From Anseranas semipalmata (Eukaryota > Chordata > Aves > Anseriformes > Anseranatidae): a DNA stretch of 64,000 nucleotides. The notes beneath the pieces were generated by a model. The model was given only the letters and a program-made list of their open reading frames with translations, was not told where the DNA came from and did no database searches. How positions within the stretch are numbered: the first letter of the stretch is position 1; the number at the start of each line of letters is the position of its first letter. The stretch is from assembly GCA_013399115.1 (NCBI GenBank), contig VXAA01006068.1, positions 593,993 to 657,992 on the forward strand, in the 5' to 3' direction. Below, one piece after another: positions 24,330 to 35,319 of this stretch. Position numbers and translations under genes: made by a program.

Positions 24330-25085
24330 CATCACTTCGCCAGACAGTCTGTCCCAGTGCTTAATGTTCCTTACTGATGGAAAGATATCCCAGTATCAAT
24401 CCCAAACATCTCTTCATCAAGGAAATTTTGTGGCTGCTTGTCCTGCTTACAGTAAACAGGAAGGTCCTGGCCAGGAAGTCTCAAAGCTGAACATGACTGG
24501 GGGCTGCAGTGTAATTGGGGAAAGTATTTTTTATGTGCTTGCCCTGCTTCTTTACTTCCCTACACATCCACTCTGGCACTGTCAGAGACATGATCCTGGG
24601 AGCCAAGCTGTTGCTCTGCTGCACTACAGATGTTCTTAGGATACAAAAATCCAGATTATTGGATTCTTTACAACAGCCTTATCTGTCCTTGAGGAGTGTT
24701 ACTAATGCTTCTCTCCTCCAGGCTACACAACTCCAGTTTTTTCAGTCTTCCTTCCCAGGACAGGACCTCAGACCTCTGATCTCCTTCCTCTGAAGTCCCC
24801 CTTGTCAGCACCACTCCTTGCTGGGGGCACGTTACTCACTGCTGTGGGGTGACCAGCAGCACTGGGGACCCAGGAGGGGTTACTCCTTATTTCAGTCTTG
24901 CAGGCCAAGTCGTCTGTCCATCCCCATAGGGTGTTTGCCCCTCTTGGCAGTGGGTCAGCACAACTGGCTCGTGGTCACTGTGATTCACTGTAACCCTGGA
25001 CCCTTCTCTGCAGAGCTGTTCCCCAGGCACTTGTTCTCCATCCCATACCTGTGCAGTTGGCTATTCCCACCTAAGTGAAGGGAAA
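24330..25085 (-). mobile_element. Old CR1 LINE, minus strand, interrupted
   Basis: Diverged, reverse-complemented CR1 blocks are visible on both sides of an interruption. The left part (24330-24452) reads CAGTCTGTCCCAGTGCTTAA followed by a degenerate ATATCT...AAATCTCC-type stretch. The right part (24655-25085) reads TTCTTTACAACAGCC, GCTTCTCTCCTCCAGGCTAC, CCTTCTCTGCAGAGCTGTTC and CCATCCCATACCTGTGCAG, all matching remembered CR1 segments in the expected order. Divergence is high. The limits are approximate. Confidence 0.6.
24455..24652 (+). mobile_element. CR1-type (L3-like) 3' end nested in older CR1
   Basis: The stretch reads GCCCTGCTTCTTTACTTCCC, then TCTGGCACTGTCAGAGACAT and GATCCTGGGAGCC, and ends GATGTTCTTA. 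This order matches the plus-strand 3' end of an old reptile/bird CR1 subfamily whose tail is built on TATGTTCTTA units. It lies exactly between the two halves of the minus-strand CR1 and is on the opposite strand, which implies a nested insertion. No clear target duplication is seen, as expected for CR1. Confidence 0.5.
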
Positions 25086-26662
25086 AGCATCTGTGTAAGG
25101 ATGTACATGGCTGCAACTGGTGCAAACCTACCTGAGTTCTCAACAGTCTGATACAGTCCTGGGGGACTGTGCAGGGCAGGAGGGACAAGTAGAGAGAGGG
25201 TGCAGAACAATACAAGTGTCTTCTACAAGTTCAAAACTTGCTAGCAAGTCTCCTAGCACCCTATACAGACTCATTTATTGCTTTGTAATTTGTTCCTTTT
25301 TTTTTTTTTTTTTAGTTTATTGTTTTGCAATTTTAATTTGCCCCCAGCTTGTAAATCCAACCTTTCTCACAATAGTTGTGGACACAGCAAACCCTCTGTA
25401 ATTTGAGGTCTGAGTTAGTCGATCTGGATTCAAATATTGAAGCCATAATACTGAGTCCAAAGACTGATACAAAAAAATAGGGAAAATCAGTTAGATGATT
25501 AAGGTTAATACCAAACTTAATCTTCATTTTGGCTGGAATATTTTAAAATTAAATGGTAGGAAAATGCACATCCTTTCTATCAACGAGCATAAATCTGTGC
25601 TCCTACTCCTTGTCAGTGCCCCAGGATAAATGAACAAAGGTAATAAGTGTGCTTGTGACTCCAGGGAGGAGGTGTTTTGGTAATACTAGAGAGGCGTTTA
25701 ATAAGAACAACATTTTTTCCAGGAATCTGGAAATGCTCAAACGTCTGTGGTTGAGCCAGCCTTGGAAAGGCTGGACAAGTAGTTGTGTGGCCAGCTTGCA
25801 CTGCGTGCTTTATTTGAGTTTCCTGGTTCTTGGCTTTGGTCTATGGACGTGATTTTTCTGTTGTAAACCAAAGACCCTCTACCACACAACAGCTTGTCTC
25901 TCAATCTGCTTGACTCTTGTGAAAGAGATCAGTGGAGGTGCAGGACTGGATGGAAGCAGATAGATTAAATAGATTGTGAGTTGCTGGAGTAGAAGTGGTT
26001 TTCCAAAGGACTTCTTACAGCTGTTCTCTTTCCATTGAATTTAATTGACTTTTGAGTTAATTACCTGGTATTATTTTTTTTCCTTTAGAATCCATCTGCT
26101 TGTCTTTTTGAGATTTTTATAAATTTTGCAATAAATATTGGACTAATACTAAGCACAGAACTATTCCCTCTGTATCCCCTATTCTCAGGTAAACTGGACA
26201 CTATGGATTCCAGGGATTATTTTGGATTCTGCCTAAAACGTTAAGGTCCCAAACCGAAAAAGCTGAATTCCTAGAGGATGAGACTAAGAAAATGGCATAC
26301 TCCTGTGTTTCAGTTATGTGGGACAATGTGAGACCAGGTTTCCACTCATTTGGGTCTATGAGACAAAAGACTTTGCTGTAATAAGAGACAAAAGACTAAA
26401 ATCCGGTGCTAGGATGAAACACATTCCAGTTTAACAGGGAAACGCAGTGAAGCACGGCCATTAATTGGTTTATATCTGATTGGCAACAGTGTTAGAGGCA
26501 TCACAGTTTAACTTACTGACCTGACAGAAAAGCTCTATATGATGTGGTAGACGATATACTTCTCATTAATATTTTCAACCATTTTAGATAGTTTCAAAGA
26601 TGGTTACAAAGATGATGTCTTGTTTTCTACTATATCCTGTAAGTTTGGGGACAAGCCTCTAT
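25086..26662. other. Unassigned sequence
   Basis: It contains a T homopolymer at about 25298-25314. No gene is recognised. The five bases at its right edge (26663-26667, ACAAC) are the left target duplication of the next LTR. Confidence 0.4.
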
Positions 26663-26667
26663 ACAAC

Positions 26668-27059
26668 TGTGGTGGTTTTACCCTGCTGGGCAGCTGAACT
26701 CCACCACAACTGCTCTCCCACTCCCCCTCCTCAAAGGAAGAGGGGGAGAAAAAAACCTCACAGGTTGAGATAAGGATAGTTTAATTAGAGAAGAGGAAGA
26801 AAAATAAACAACAAATATATATATATGTACAAGCAGAGCCTGTGCGCAAGCACAGAGGAAAAGAGAAAACAAGTGATTCTCCCACCAACGAGCGATGNTG
26901 CCCACCCCCACCTACTGGCTTTGGGGGGTCTGGAGAGAGCCTTGGTGCTGTGCCAGCACTGCTTGGCAGTAGCCAAAACACTGGTGTGATACCAGCGCTG
27001 TTCTAGCTACAAGGGCTGCTGCAGGGAAAGTTAACTCTATCCCGGCCAGACCCAGTACA
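26668..27059 (-). mobile_element. Solo LTR of the same family (copy 2), internally deficient
   Basis: The termini TGTGGTGG...CCCAGTACA match copy 1 at 96-709. A perfect 5-bp duplication, ACAAC, lies at 26663-26667 and 27060-27064. It is 392 bases against 614 in copy 1. A single N at 26898 sits exactly where copy 1 positions 334-527 are absent. Two further losses of about 20 bases each, and a (TA)n expansion near 26815-26826, account for the rest. The CRE/TATA-like promoter core of the family falls inside the missing part. No internal retroviral sequence is present. Confidence 0.88.
26898..26898. other. Single N at an alignment break
   Basis: This one ambiguous base replaces about 194 bases relative to the sibling LTR; see the corresponding finding. 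Confidence 0.8.
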
Positions 27060-27064
27060 ACAAC

Positions 27065-28077
27065 CCTTTTCATTTGCTCTATAATCTCTGAATTGTATTA
27101 ATTCCATTATTCTTTTCTTGTGAAATAAACAAAAGCTATATCTGTTTAGAATGAAGATATGAAAATAAATCTGAATTTTAACATATATTCTTGTTCCTGA
27201 GAGGTTCTAGGAAGATTTGAAGATAATTTTAAAGGCTCTCTAAAAAAAAAAAAAGAGATCTTATTATCTATATCTACTGCTAGATGGCATGGGAAATCCT
27301 TAAAAATGTAATAGAACGTAACACATAAAACCCACTGAGCCAGTAAGCCACCATCTAATTAAATGAGCAGATTCATAATGACAGGATACCATTAAAAAGC
27401 CAGACAGAAACTTCTCAGTACTCTTATTCTGCATTTCTTTCTGTTACTTCAGGTCTTCACTTAGGGAGTAATGGAAGTGAGCTGAATAATGAATACAGTT
27501 AATAGTCTCAAGGAGCTTTCCTTCCAAGATTTCTTTCTGCTGAGCTGAACTGAAGGTCAGATAACTTCAGCATAGTAGGAAGCATCAATGTTATCTTTTT
27601 TAAACCCTTTTGTTGAGTACAATTTGATGGTGACAAGGCATAATAATGGTTAAGGAGAAGTGGGATTTTTAAAGCTTTATTTTCANAAGAGCTCCAGCTC
27701 TTTTCCTTACAGCAAAGTAACAGAATAATGCATTTTAGTTACCTGGGAAAATGACAAAATGATCACTTTGCTGGTTTTAGGTGATGCAGTGAATGGCTCA
27801 AATCTGAAGTATAGACAACCATTTTTTCCTTAATGATCCCACTGATGAACGAAGACGAATCAAACCGATACATGTATTTCTCCATTAGCTGGGGGATCAT
27901 AGCTTATTACTGAATTTGACCAATGTGACTTTCAATATACCTAGACCCTGGCGTGCCCTTGGCCGGGCACCTTGTTTCACTGTACAGTATGTGGGGAATG
28001 AGTTTGTAGAGCGTGGGTGCAAAACAACTAGCGTGCTGAGCAAGGAGACATGCAGTGTCCAGACAGAAGAGGTGCAT
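27065..28077. other. Unassigned AT-rich sequence with one N
   Basis: A single N occurs at 27686. The block at about 27290-27420 is repeat-free and AT-rich with TAATTAAA-type cores. No gene is recognised. Confidence 0.4.
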
Positions 28078-28205
28078 CTATATATATATATTTTATATAG
28101 TATATATAATATATATATAATAATATATATATTTATATATATACACACGTACATATTTATATATATATATAAAAATAAAAGTTATGTTATACATATATAT
28201 ATATA
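28078..28205. repeat. (AT)-rich low-complexity block
   Basis: Imperfect TA/TATATAT arrays with short interruptions, including CACACGTACAT in the middle. They are self-complementary and prone to cruciform formation and length variation. Small open frames across it encode only Tyr/Ile-rich noise. Confidence 0.95.
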
Positions 28206-29039
28206 ACAATTATAACTAACTATAACTAGTAGTTAGAACTACAGGACAAAGGCTAAAGAAGATCACTCTACTCCTCCATCACATTTTCTTCTGTGCCTTC
28301 AGCTGGGCAGGGAGTTGCTCTGCTGCGAGTGTGAACAGACGTGGGCCATGGCAGGGTTTATAAACCAGGACACGAAGAGTTGTTCTCACCAAGCTCATGG
28401 GAGGAGGGAGCAGGAGGAGGTTTGGTGCTGGAGTTCGAGCTGTTGGCACACTGAGGCAGGACTTGTGGGGAATGGATGGGAGGCATTGAAGGCTTAATTA
28501 GCAACCAGTGTGAATGTTTAATTGACACGGTGCACATTTGGGGGGCATAATTCACATGGCTGGATGTGATGCTGTCCTTGTACCTCCAGATCTTACTGCA
28601 GTGCCATACAGCCTTCAATATGACCAAGAACCACATGGATGCCATGCAAGCATCGTTTGGATATCAATGTCTCCACAAAACATCATCTTCATGGTCAATA
28701 TAAATTTATGAAGTTTTTCAATTTCTTTTCACACATGGCCAAAACAAGTAACATAATACCTTTCTCTCTCAAATTATCCTGTAGTTTGTACCTGATATGC
28801 CCCCACATCTGCATGTTCACATTCCATCCTTATCATACAAACACTGCATGAACCTTGGAAAGCTTCTCACCATTACTCACTTTTTCAGCAGATGTTCATA
28901 TTTACCACTCTGTTGACCTTGTTAGCATATTTACCTTTGTGTAAATAGTTTGTACTCTGCTCAGATGACTATTAAATCTATTTTGGCCAGTATTTTAGCA
29001 AAGACTTAATGTGAGTATGTGTGTACTAATCAGCGTGCC
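28206..29039. other. Unassigned sequence
   Basis: No gene or repeat is recognised. Confidence 0.4.
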
Positions 29040-30140
29040 AGAGAGATCTACATACTAAAAAAGAGGGATGAGAAACAGAAAGCATCATAAAGACAATGTG
29101 ATTAAATAGTAAGCTTTTCTGTGATCTCATATAGATGGCATATTGAAAGTATAAAGAGATCGATATTAGGTCACATGTCTAGGGAGCTGCATACAAGAAT
29201 AGCACAAGCATATGTAAGGAGGAAATTAGAAAGCCCATGCATAAAATGTCATACAGCTAGCAAGGGACATGAAAGGTAACAAGAAAATAGTCTAAATTTA
29301 GATTGGTAGTGAGAGGATTATAAAAGGAGGATTTGCTCTTCTACTCAGAGGGAGGAAAAGCTATTTATAAATGATATTCAGCAGACTGAAGTGTTTCTTT
29401 CTTTTTTTTTGCTTCAGCATTCCCTGGCAGGGTCAGTGAGAAAGAGTATGAATCAGGTTAGGAGAGAGAAAACCAGCTGAGAGCACAAATTGGTAAGTTA
29501 AATTTTTTCCCCCAAATTCTCTGGAGCTAATAAAATTCCACAGGGAATTTTGAAAACCAGATGAAGTAATATGAGAGCAATTAGAGGTTAGCACTGAAGA
29601 CAGGGGAGGATGGGTTAGGTTAGGAGCCAGCTTATCTTTACACCAGGGAACAGGGTGAACTTGTCAGTCTGGGGAAAAAATAACTGAACCGTCAGTAAAC
29701 ACCTAGATGATAACAAAGCTAGCAGCAGCTAGCACAGATTTAACAGGAACACATCATATTTAACAAAGGCCATTTTCACTCATGCCAGCACAATAGGCCC
29801 CATGGAACGATGTACACACTGCATTTTCAGAAGGGCTTTGACAGTGGGGATGAGTTTCTGAGTTTCTAAACAACCACCCAGCGGGGGCAGAGCTGTCTGT
29901 AGGGCCCTAATCTGGGAGCTGCTGCTCAGAACTGCACTGCCAGTGAGAATGCAACAGTTGTGGTACCCACAGCCACCTCCCCTGGGCTCTGTAAGACTCA
30001 ATATTTTTGCTGATGGCTTGGATGATAAACCAAGAACCATGTTTATTCAATTTTCAAATAGCAAAAAGCTGGGGAGGGTTATGAGTGTGCTGGTTGATGG
30101 AGTGAGATATGACAATAGTCCTGGCTGAGCAAATCATCCT
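29040..30140 (+). mobile_element. Ancient CR1-type LINE, ORF2 relic (plus strand)
   Basis: Segments in order match remembered CR1/L3-like ORF2 sequence. These are AAGAATAGCACAAGCATATG with GGAGGAAATTAGAAAG and GCTAGCAAGGGACATGAAAG (29198-29280), a TACTCAGAGGGAGG block, and a CTTCAGCATTC block. Further on come GATGATAACAAAGCTAGCAG (29705 onward), AAGGGCTTTGACAGTG (29832 onward), and near 30001-30075 AATATTTTTGCTGATGGCTT, GGATGATAAA and AAAAGCTGGGGAGGGTT. The order follows the reverse-transcriptase region of this LINE clade. All frames are broken by stops and indels, so it is a dead, probably very old copy. No 3' tail follows. The left limit is approximate. Confidence 0.65.
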
Positions 30141-30445
30141 GCTGAGATGAGAGCATTACCTGTGATGCCTTATAGATGGCTGGGCCAGCCTTGCCGTGCT
30201 CAGAACTTGAGCACTGAGCACGCACTGAAGGCAGCGCCCTCCTTGCCAGGTCCTGCTGAACTTCTCATGGCCTCAACACATAGGCAGGCTCAGCACCTTC
30301 CCTCCTCACCTCTACTCTGGCTGATTCCTGGTTTTACATCAGGACATGAGCTACTTGATCAGCCACAGGGCATACATGTTACCTTGCTACCAAACCTCCA
30401 CCTGTAACAATCTGTCCAGTGCCCTTGGTGAGGAAACCTGGGCAT
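30141..30445. other. Spacer between CR1 relic and LTR
   Basis: Unassigned; the last five bases (30441-30445, GGCAT) are a probable left target duplication of the LTR that follows. Confidence 0.4.
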
Positions 30446-31371
30446 TGTATTGGGTTTATGTGGCAAGGGTTTGGTAGGAGGGGGGCTGCAGGGGTGGCTT
30501 CTGTTAGAAGAGTCCAGCAGCTGCCCCATGTCAGGTAAGAGCCAGTTCCAGCCGCCTCCAAAATGGCCCCACTGCTGGCCAGAGCCGAGCCAGTGAGCGA
30601 CGCTGGTTGTGCTGCTCTGAGAGCAGGTTTAAGAAAGGGAAAAAACTGCTGNNNNNNNNNNNNNNNNNNNNNNNNNNNNNNNNNNNNNNNNNNNNNNNNN
30701 NNNNNNNNNNNNNNNNNNNNNNNNNNNNNNNNNNNNNNNNNNNNNNNNNNNNNNNNNNNNNNNNNNNNNNNNNNNNNNNNNNNNNNNNNNNNNNNNNNNN
30801 NNNNNNNNNNNNNNNNNNNNNNNNNNNNNNNNNNNNNNNNNNNNNNNNNNNNNNNNNNNNNNNNNNNNNNNNNNNNNNNNNNNNNNNNNNNNNNNNNNNN
30901 NNNNNNNNNNNNNNNNNNNNNNNNNNNNNNNNNNNNNNNNNNNNNNNNNNNNNNNNNNNNNNNNNNNNNNNNNNNNNNNNNNNNNNNNNNNNNNNNNNNN
31001 NNNNNNNNNNNNNNNNNNNNNNNNNNNNNNNNNNNNNNNNNNNNNNNNNNNNNNNNNNNNNNNNNNNNNNNNNNNNNNNNNNNNNNNNNNNNNNNNNNNN
31101 NNNNNNNNNNNNNNNNNNNNNNNNNNNNNNNNNNNNNNNNNNNNNNNNNNNNNNNNNNNNNNNNNNNNNNNNNNNNNNNNNNNNNNNNNNNNNNNNNNNN
31201 NNNNNNNNNNNNNNNNNNNNNNNNNNNNNNNNNNNNNNNNNNNNNNNNNNNNNNNNNNNNNNNNNNNNNNNNNNNNNNNNNNNNNNNNNNNCCGATCTTT
31301 TTCCTTTGAGGAGGGGGGAGTGAGAGAGTAGTTGTGGTGGAGTTGCTGCCCAGCAGGGTAAAACCACCACA
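30446..31371 (+). mobile_element. LTR of a related ERVL-like family (copy 3), with assembly gap
   Basis: It starts TGTATTGGGTTTATGTGGCA, a start known to me from another common avian LTR. A GTTTAAGAAAGGG-type TATA-like region follows near 30627-30639, and then the sequence is lost in a 640-base N run. After the gap it ends GGAGTGAGAGAGTAGTTGTG...AAACCACCACA. That end is clearly homologous to the 3' ends of copies 1 and 2 when those are read on the minus strand. The flanking pentamers GGCAT (30441-30445) and GGCGT (31372-31376) match at four of five positions and are probably a decayed target duplication. It is either one LTR of about 0.9 kb or two LTRs around internal sequence compressed into the gap. 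Confidence 0.72.
30652..31291. other. Assembly gap (640 Ns)
   Basis: A continuous run of N inside LTR copy 3. Apparent open frames across 30379-31566 are artefacts of the Ns. Confidence 1.
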
Positions 31372-31376
31372 GGCGT

Positions 31377-32539
31377 GCAGGAGGAGGGTCCCCTCCAGAG
31401 TAGACCTGAGGTGCCCTCTCCAGCTTAACTGTGGACATGGAGATTTTTGCCAAAGTCTTCTCCTGCAACATGCTCTGTGGTCAAGGCCTGTTTGTGCCAG
31501 TGTACACTGCAAAGTGTGGCTTTGCCACACAGAGGTCCTGTGCATGGGGCATGGCCGGGCATGCACTGTGCCTCCAACCCACTCCCGTTGATCTTTGTCT
31601 TACAGGTATGTTGAAGATACATCAGCCGCAACATGCAATGGTGGCCACACCAGCAGCTGGAGATTGGGGTTGCAGCATGGAGGTGAGGGAGGTGCTCAGG
31701 CACCTCCCCTACCCCAGCCCCCTGCTCTGGGACCCTCTTTGTCAGGAGGGGCTGTCACCCCTGCACATCCCCAACCAGTGGAGGGGAACGCTCCTGGACC
31801 TGCTCCACCACTGCCAGGAGCTCAAGGGAGGAGAGCTGGGCTCTGCTTTTCCTGACAAGCTGCTTTCTTTTCTCAGGAATTTCTTAGAACATTTAAATCA
31901 GCCAAAAATTTCCAAGCCAGCCTGGAACAAACTTTCTAAATGTGATGCAAACTTTGAAAGATTTCAATCTGGAGTTGTCTTGAACTGATTTTTTTTTTTT
32001 TTTTTAGTGTTAAGTTTCCACTATGACCTAAAAAATCAGTCATTCAGACAACCCTGCTCTGTGCAGAGAGGATAAAGCTTATCGCGGAACTAAATACAAT
32101 TTTTCAGAGACTGCTGGAAAATGGAAAATACCATGCAGATCACATTGCTTGCCATTATAAATTCAGGGCATGTTTCTTTGACCTGTCCTTCTCTTAGGAT
32201 AAGTGTAGAGCATATGCAAATAACAACAACAATAATGAATACCATCAACAAGCAAATGAAAAATAAACAACCCAACTAACCAAACTAACAAGTTAAACGG
32301 AAACATTATTTCACAGTTCATGCCTCTCTTCTGGGCAGAAGATAAATGAACAAGCAGCTTACAACGTGTTGGCCACCTCGCCTTGCTCTCTGAAGGGCAC
32401 AGCAGAGCTGTGCCATGCGGGCAAAAAGGGACAGGGTAGTCCTGGAGCAAGAGCTAGAGTGACTGCACAAGACTCAGCACAGAAAGTTCAGCTGTGTGGG
32501 ACCAGCTCCATCTGTGCAGGACCAGCGACGGCACTTTTC
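31377..32539. other. Unassigned sequence, GC-rich then AT-rich
   Basis: A 185-codon plus frame (31431-31988) ends just before a 17-T run (31989-32005). Its translation is Cys/Leu/His-rich and matches nothing I know. Internal splice-like TTACAG/GTATGT occurs near 31605. An ORF this long is expected about once by chance in this window. The rest is featureless. Confidence 0.4.
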
Positions 32540-32660
32540 TTGTCCCCCACCATTAGCAGCGCAGCTCCCCGCGGTGGCCATCCCCTGGTCACAAAGCGCG
32601 GCCGGGGTTCAGGTATGGCTGAAGGTGGCGGAGGTGGCTCGGAGGTGGGCTCAGGGTGGA
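32540..32660. other. Small CpG-rich cluster
   Basis: About ten CpGs lie in roughly 130 bases, including CCCCGCGG and GCGCGGCCGGGG, in CpG-poor surroundings. It contains an ATG (32612) followed by a glycine-rich short frame that I do not regard as coding. It could be a minor unmethylated promoter or a GC-rich remnant. Confidence 0.35.
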
Positions 32661-35124
32661 AGTGCCCCATGTCCACAAGACATCCTCCAGCTGTTCATTG
32701 CTATTTCTGTTCAGAACTAGAAGATTTATCCCCTACAAACCACAGTTTTGTGGAAGGCAATTCTGATTAAAATCCATGCCTATGCTTAGTCTGTATTATG
32801 GGAAATATGTCATTCAAATGGCCATTAGCAATACCCACCCTTATTGAAAACATTATGGAAAACTCATTGCTCAGTAGTGCATATTACCAGAGTTGTGTGC
32901 CTCGAGGGATGCTTGTACATTGTACTGTGGAAAAGAGATTTCCTCTTATGCAAAAATGCTAGCAAAAGGCTTCCTAAAACCTAAGTGTTACATAAATATT
33001 TGTAATTTGGTCTTTTCCATCCCAAACCCCCAAGGTCAGAATTTGATACCAAAGTACCAGTGCCTATTTCTGTAGGAGTATAAATGGCCATTCCCAAAAA
33101 TAAATCTGTGTGCTAAATATAACCCTCAAGCTGAAGGAAACTTGTCAAGATGCATTTGAAAGGGAAGTCTGATACTGAACAACAAAGAAAGCATCCTACA
33201 GTATCTGACCCGTGACTCTGTACTAAATACTTAATCAAGACGAATTAAAACAGGAATGCACAGCTTGTTGTCAGCTTTTAGTAAGCTGAGAGTGAATATT
33301 GCTATGTGTTTTTCTGGACTGGGAATTCCAGTTTTCTCAGAAACTTGCCTCTCTTCTGTTCTGGGCATAGAGCTGTTGAAAAACATTCTTTTTTTCTTCT
33401 AGTAATTTTAAAATGTAATTACAAAAATGAAAATGCTAACAGATTTCCAACCACTTCAGGACATTTTGCCTATTAGAAACATGTTGACTTTTTAAACAAA
33501 TGGCTTGCTTTCACTGTAATTAATTTTAAAAGATTCATTTCTTTACTGACAGATTACAAGCAGCTATTCTGCAGCCGTCTCAGGAATCTTGAGTTTGACC
33601 TTAATAAATAATACAACATTTTCTTAATTTGAAGAGTAACATATGCTCTCCCTCTTCCCCACCAAAGTGAATCCATTTATTTCTTCTTCGGTTGACTGTG
33701 TGTGCCGAGACAGCATATGCCTTTTACATGGTGTGATTACCTTTGTGTGGGCAAGTAGGCCACAACTTTAACAATTCAATAGTTTCAGAATTTCACATTT
33801 AAACAAGATAAAAATTATTGTTTGCTCCCGTTCTCTTTACACAGTGTGGGAGATGTGGATCGCAACCAATGTTTCTTAGAATCCTTTTTGGTCATCAGGC
33901 TGCTGTCATTGCAAGAGCTGAGGTGCTGCTGTTGACAGCGGATGTCTCCTCAGCCAGCCATCCTCCCTCCTGGGAGGGGAGGATTGCACAGAGGTACCCC
34001 TGGCTCCTGGGCTGACCTTGGGAAAGCCCCTCCATGAGCCCCTTTCCTCACCAGGTGTAAATGTGATCCCGCAGTTTTCACCCCCGTTAAGCATCCATGT
34101 GCCTCAAGGGTGCAGCCCAAGTCACACAGCCCACGCTGATGCTGGCATCTGAGGTGACCTCGTGCGGCTGCTGAGTGTCCTGCGTTTATCAGCTGGGTGG
34201 ATTCAGCAGGTCAGCTGCTCTCCAGGGCTGATAGGTCCTTGGGGAACTTCCACAGACTGTCTTCCCAACGTGTGCTTTTTCCCTCTTCAGCCTCTTTTCT
34301 GGTTTCTGTTTCTCCATGAACATTCGCAGGTGCCTACAGAGCCCATTCACACAATCTCACACAGTTTATACCACCTTTATACCAGCTAGCACCTTTACTA
34401 TAAGCTAGAGACAAAATAAGGAGATAGACACAAGTTTGTGGTAGAGACCCAGAAGTCAAACCCCAAAGGTTGCAATGTATTTTCACTTACTTCTTATGCT
34501 ATCTTTGCTGGGTGCTGCACATCCTCCTTGGCATATCGTTGGCCCCTGAGTGTCCTGTAAGCCATATCTTGATTATATGGCAGATTAAGGACTGTGTCTT
34601 GTCAGAAAATATCACAACACACCAATGTCAATAAGTGGTGTGCCCATACAAGATCTCAAATCTTGTCGTGTAAAGGTGTTTTATAAAATGATGAAACAGC
34701 CTGTTCCTGAGAGGTTCCACAGCAGCTCCCTCTCAGGGACAAAAATGGTCAGCTCAGGACATCCATAACAGAATGCATGGGGTCTGCCTCAGAAACTGGG
34801 GATGAGTTGGAAGTTTCCCAGTGGGACACCATTTCGCCTGTAACCAATGATTTAATTCCAGTTCCCTTGTCAGACTGTTTTAAACTGCTTTGAAGACCCC
34901 CGGCTCAGGCTTTTCAAGGCTTCTGCTCCCAAGGGATTTACTTTGCTCCCTAGGACATTGGAGGACATTTTCATAAAGGCTTTTGAAGAAGTTTTAAAGT
35001 GCAGAAACTATAGTAATAACAGTACACAAATGGTCTATCTCCTGTTACATGGAGAAGCAAAATAACCTGCATCAACATAAATACATTAATGTGTATTCAG
35101 CTGGCTCCTCGCTTTGCTTTGCAG
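32661..35124. other. Unassigned sequence
   Basis: The block at about 33400-33650 is AT-rich, repeat-free and rich in ATTA cores, a weak candidate for conservation. No gene is recognised. Confidence 0.4.
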
Positions 35125-35319
35125 GGAAAAGGTTTTGACACCAAAGGAAGTCATTATTGATTGGCGAAAACCAATTGCATTTGTAAACTGTGAGATCTGC
35201 TTTCATTTCTGCTCTCCAGTCCCATGTAATGAAATCACTGGGAACATTGTGCCTGCCAAAGCAGTGGTCTGGATTGTACCATGCTGCCTCATGCCACTGC
35301 TGGCAAACAGCTGCTTAAG
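35125..35319 (+). other. Exon-like segment between strong splice sites, open throughout
   Basis: The acceptor side reads CGCTTTGCTTTGCAG (ending 35124) and the donor side TTAAG/GTATGT (35319/35320). The interval is 195 bases, a multiple of three, and one frame is open through it and on to 35350. The translation contains a Cys-rich stretch (CEICFHFCSPVPC) followed by a hydrophobic segment. I do not recognise a protein family. It may be a real unannotated exon, a non-coding transcript exon or chance. Confidence 0.22.

Noticed and set aside
26811..26830. Independent (TA)n microsatellite
   Set aside because: It is an expansion inside LTR copy 2, so it is described with that element.
28078..28205. 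Origin or structural element in the (AT) block
   Set aside because: Simple low-complexity DNA; no other origin-like feature supports a function.
29600..29620. GGTTAGGTTAGG as telomere-like repeat
   Set aside because: Only two units, and inside a CR1 relic.
30379..31566. Open frames of up to 395 codons
   Set aside because: They are made almost entirely of unknown residues from the 640-base N run.
31431..31988. 185-codon plus-strand frame after LTR copy 3
   Set aside because: Unrecognised, no homologous domain, and length within chance expectation. The adjacent T17 is in the sense direction and is not a poly(A) tail for it.
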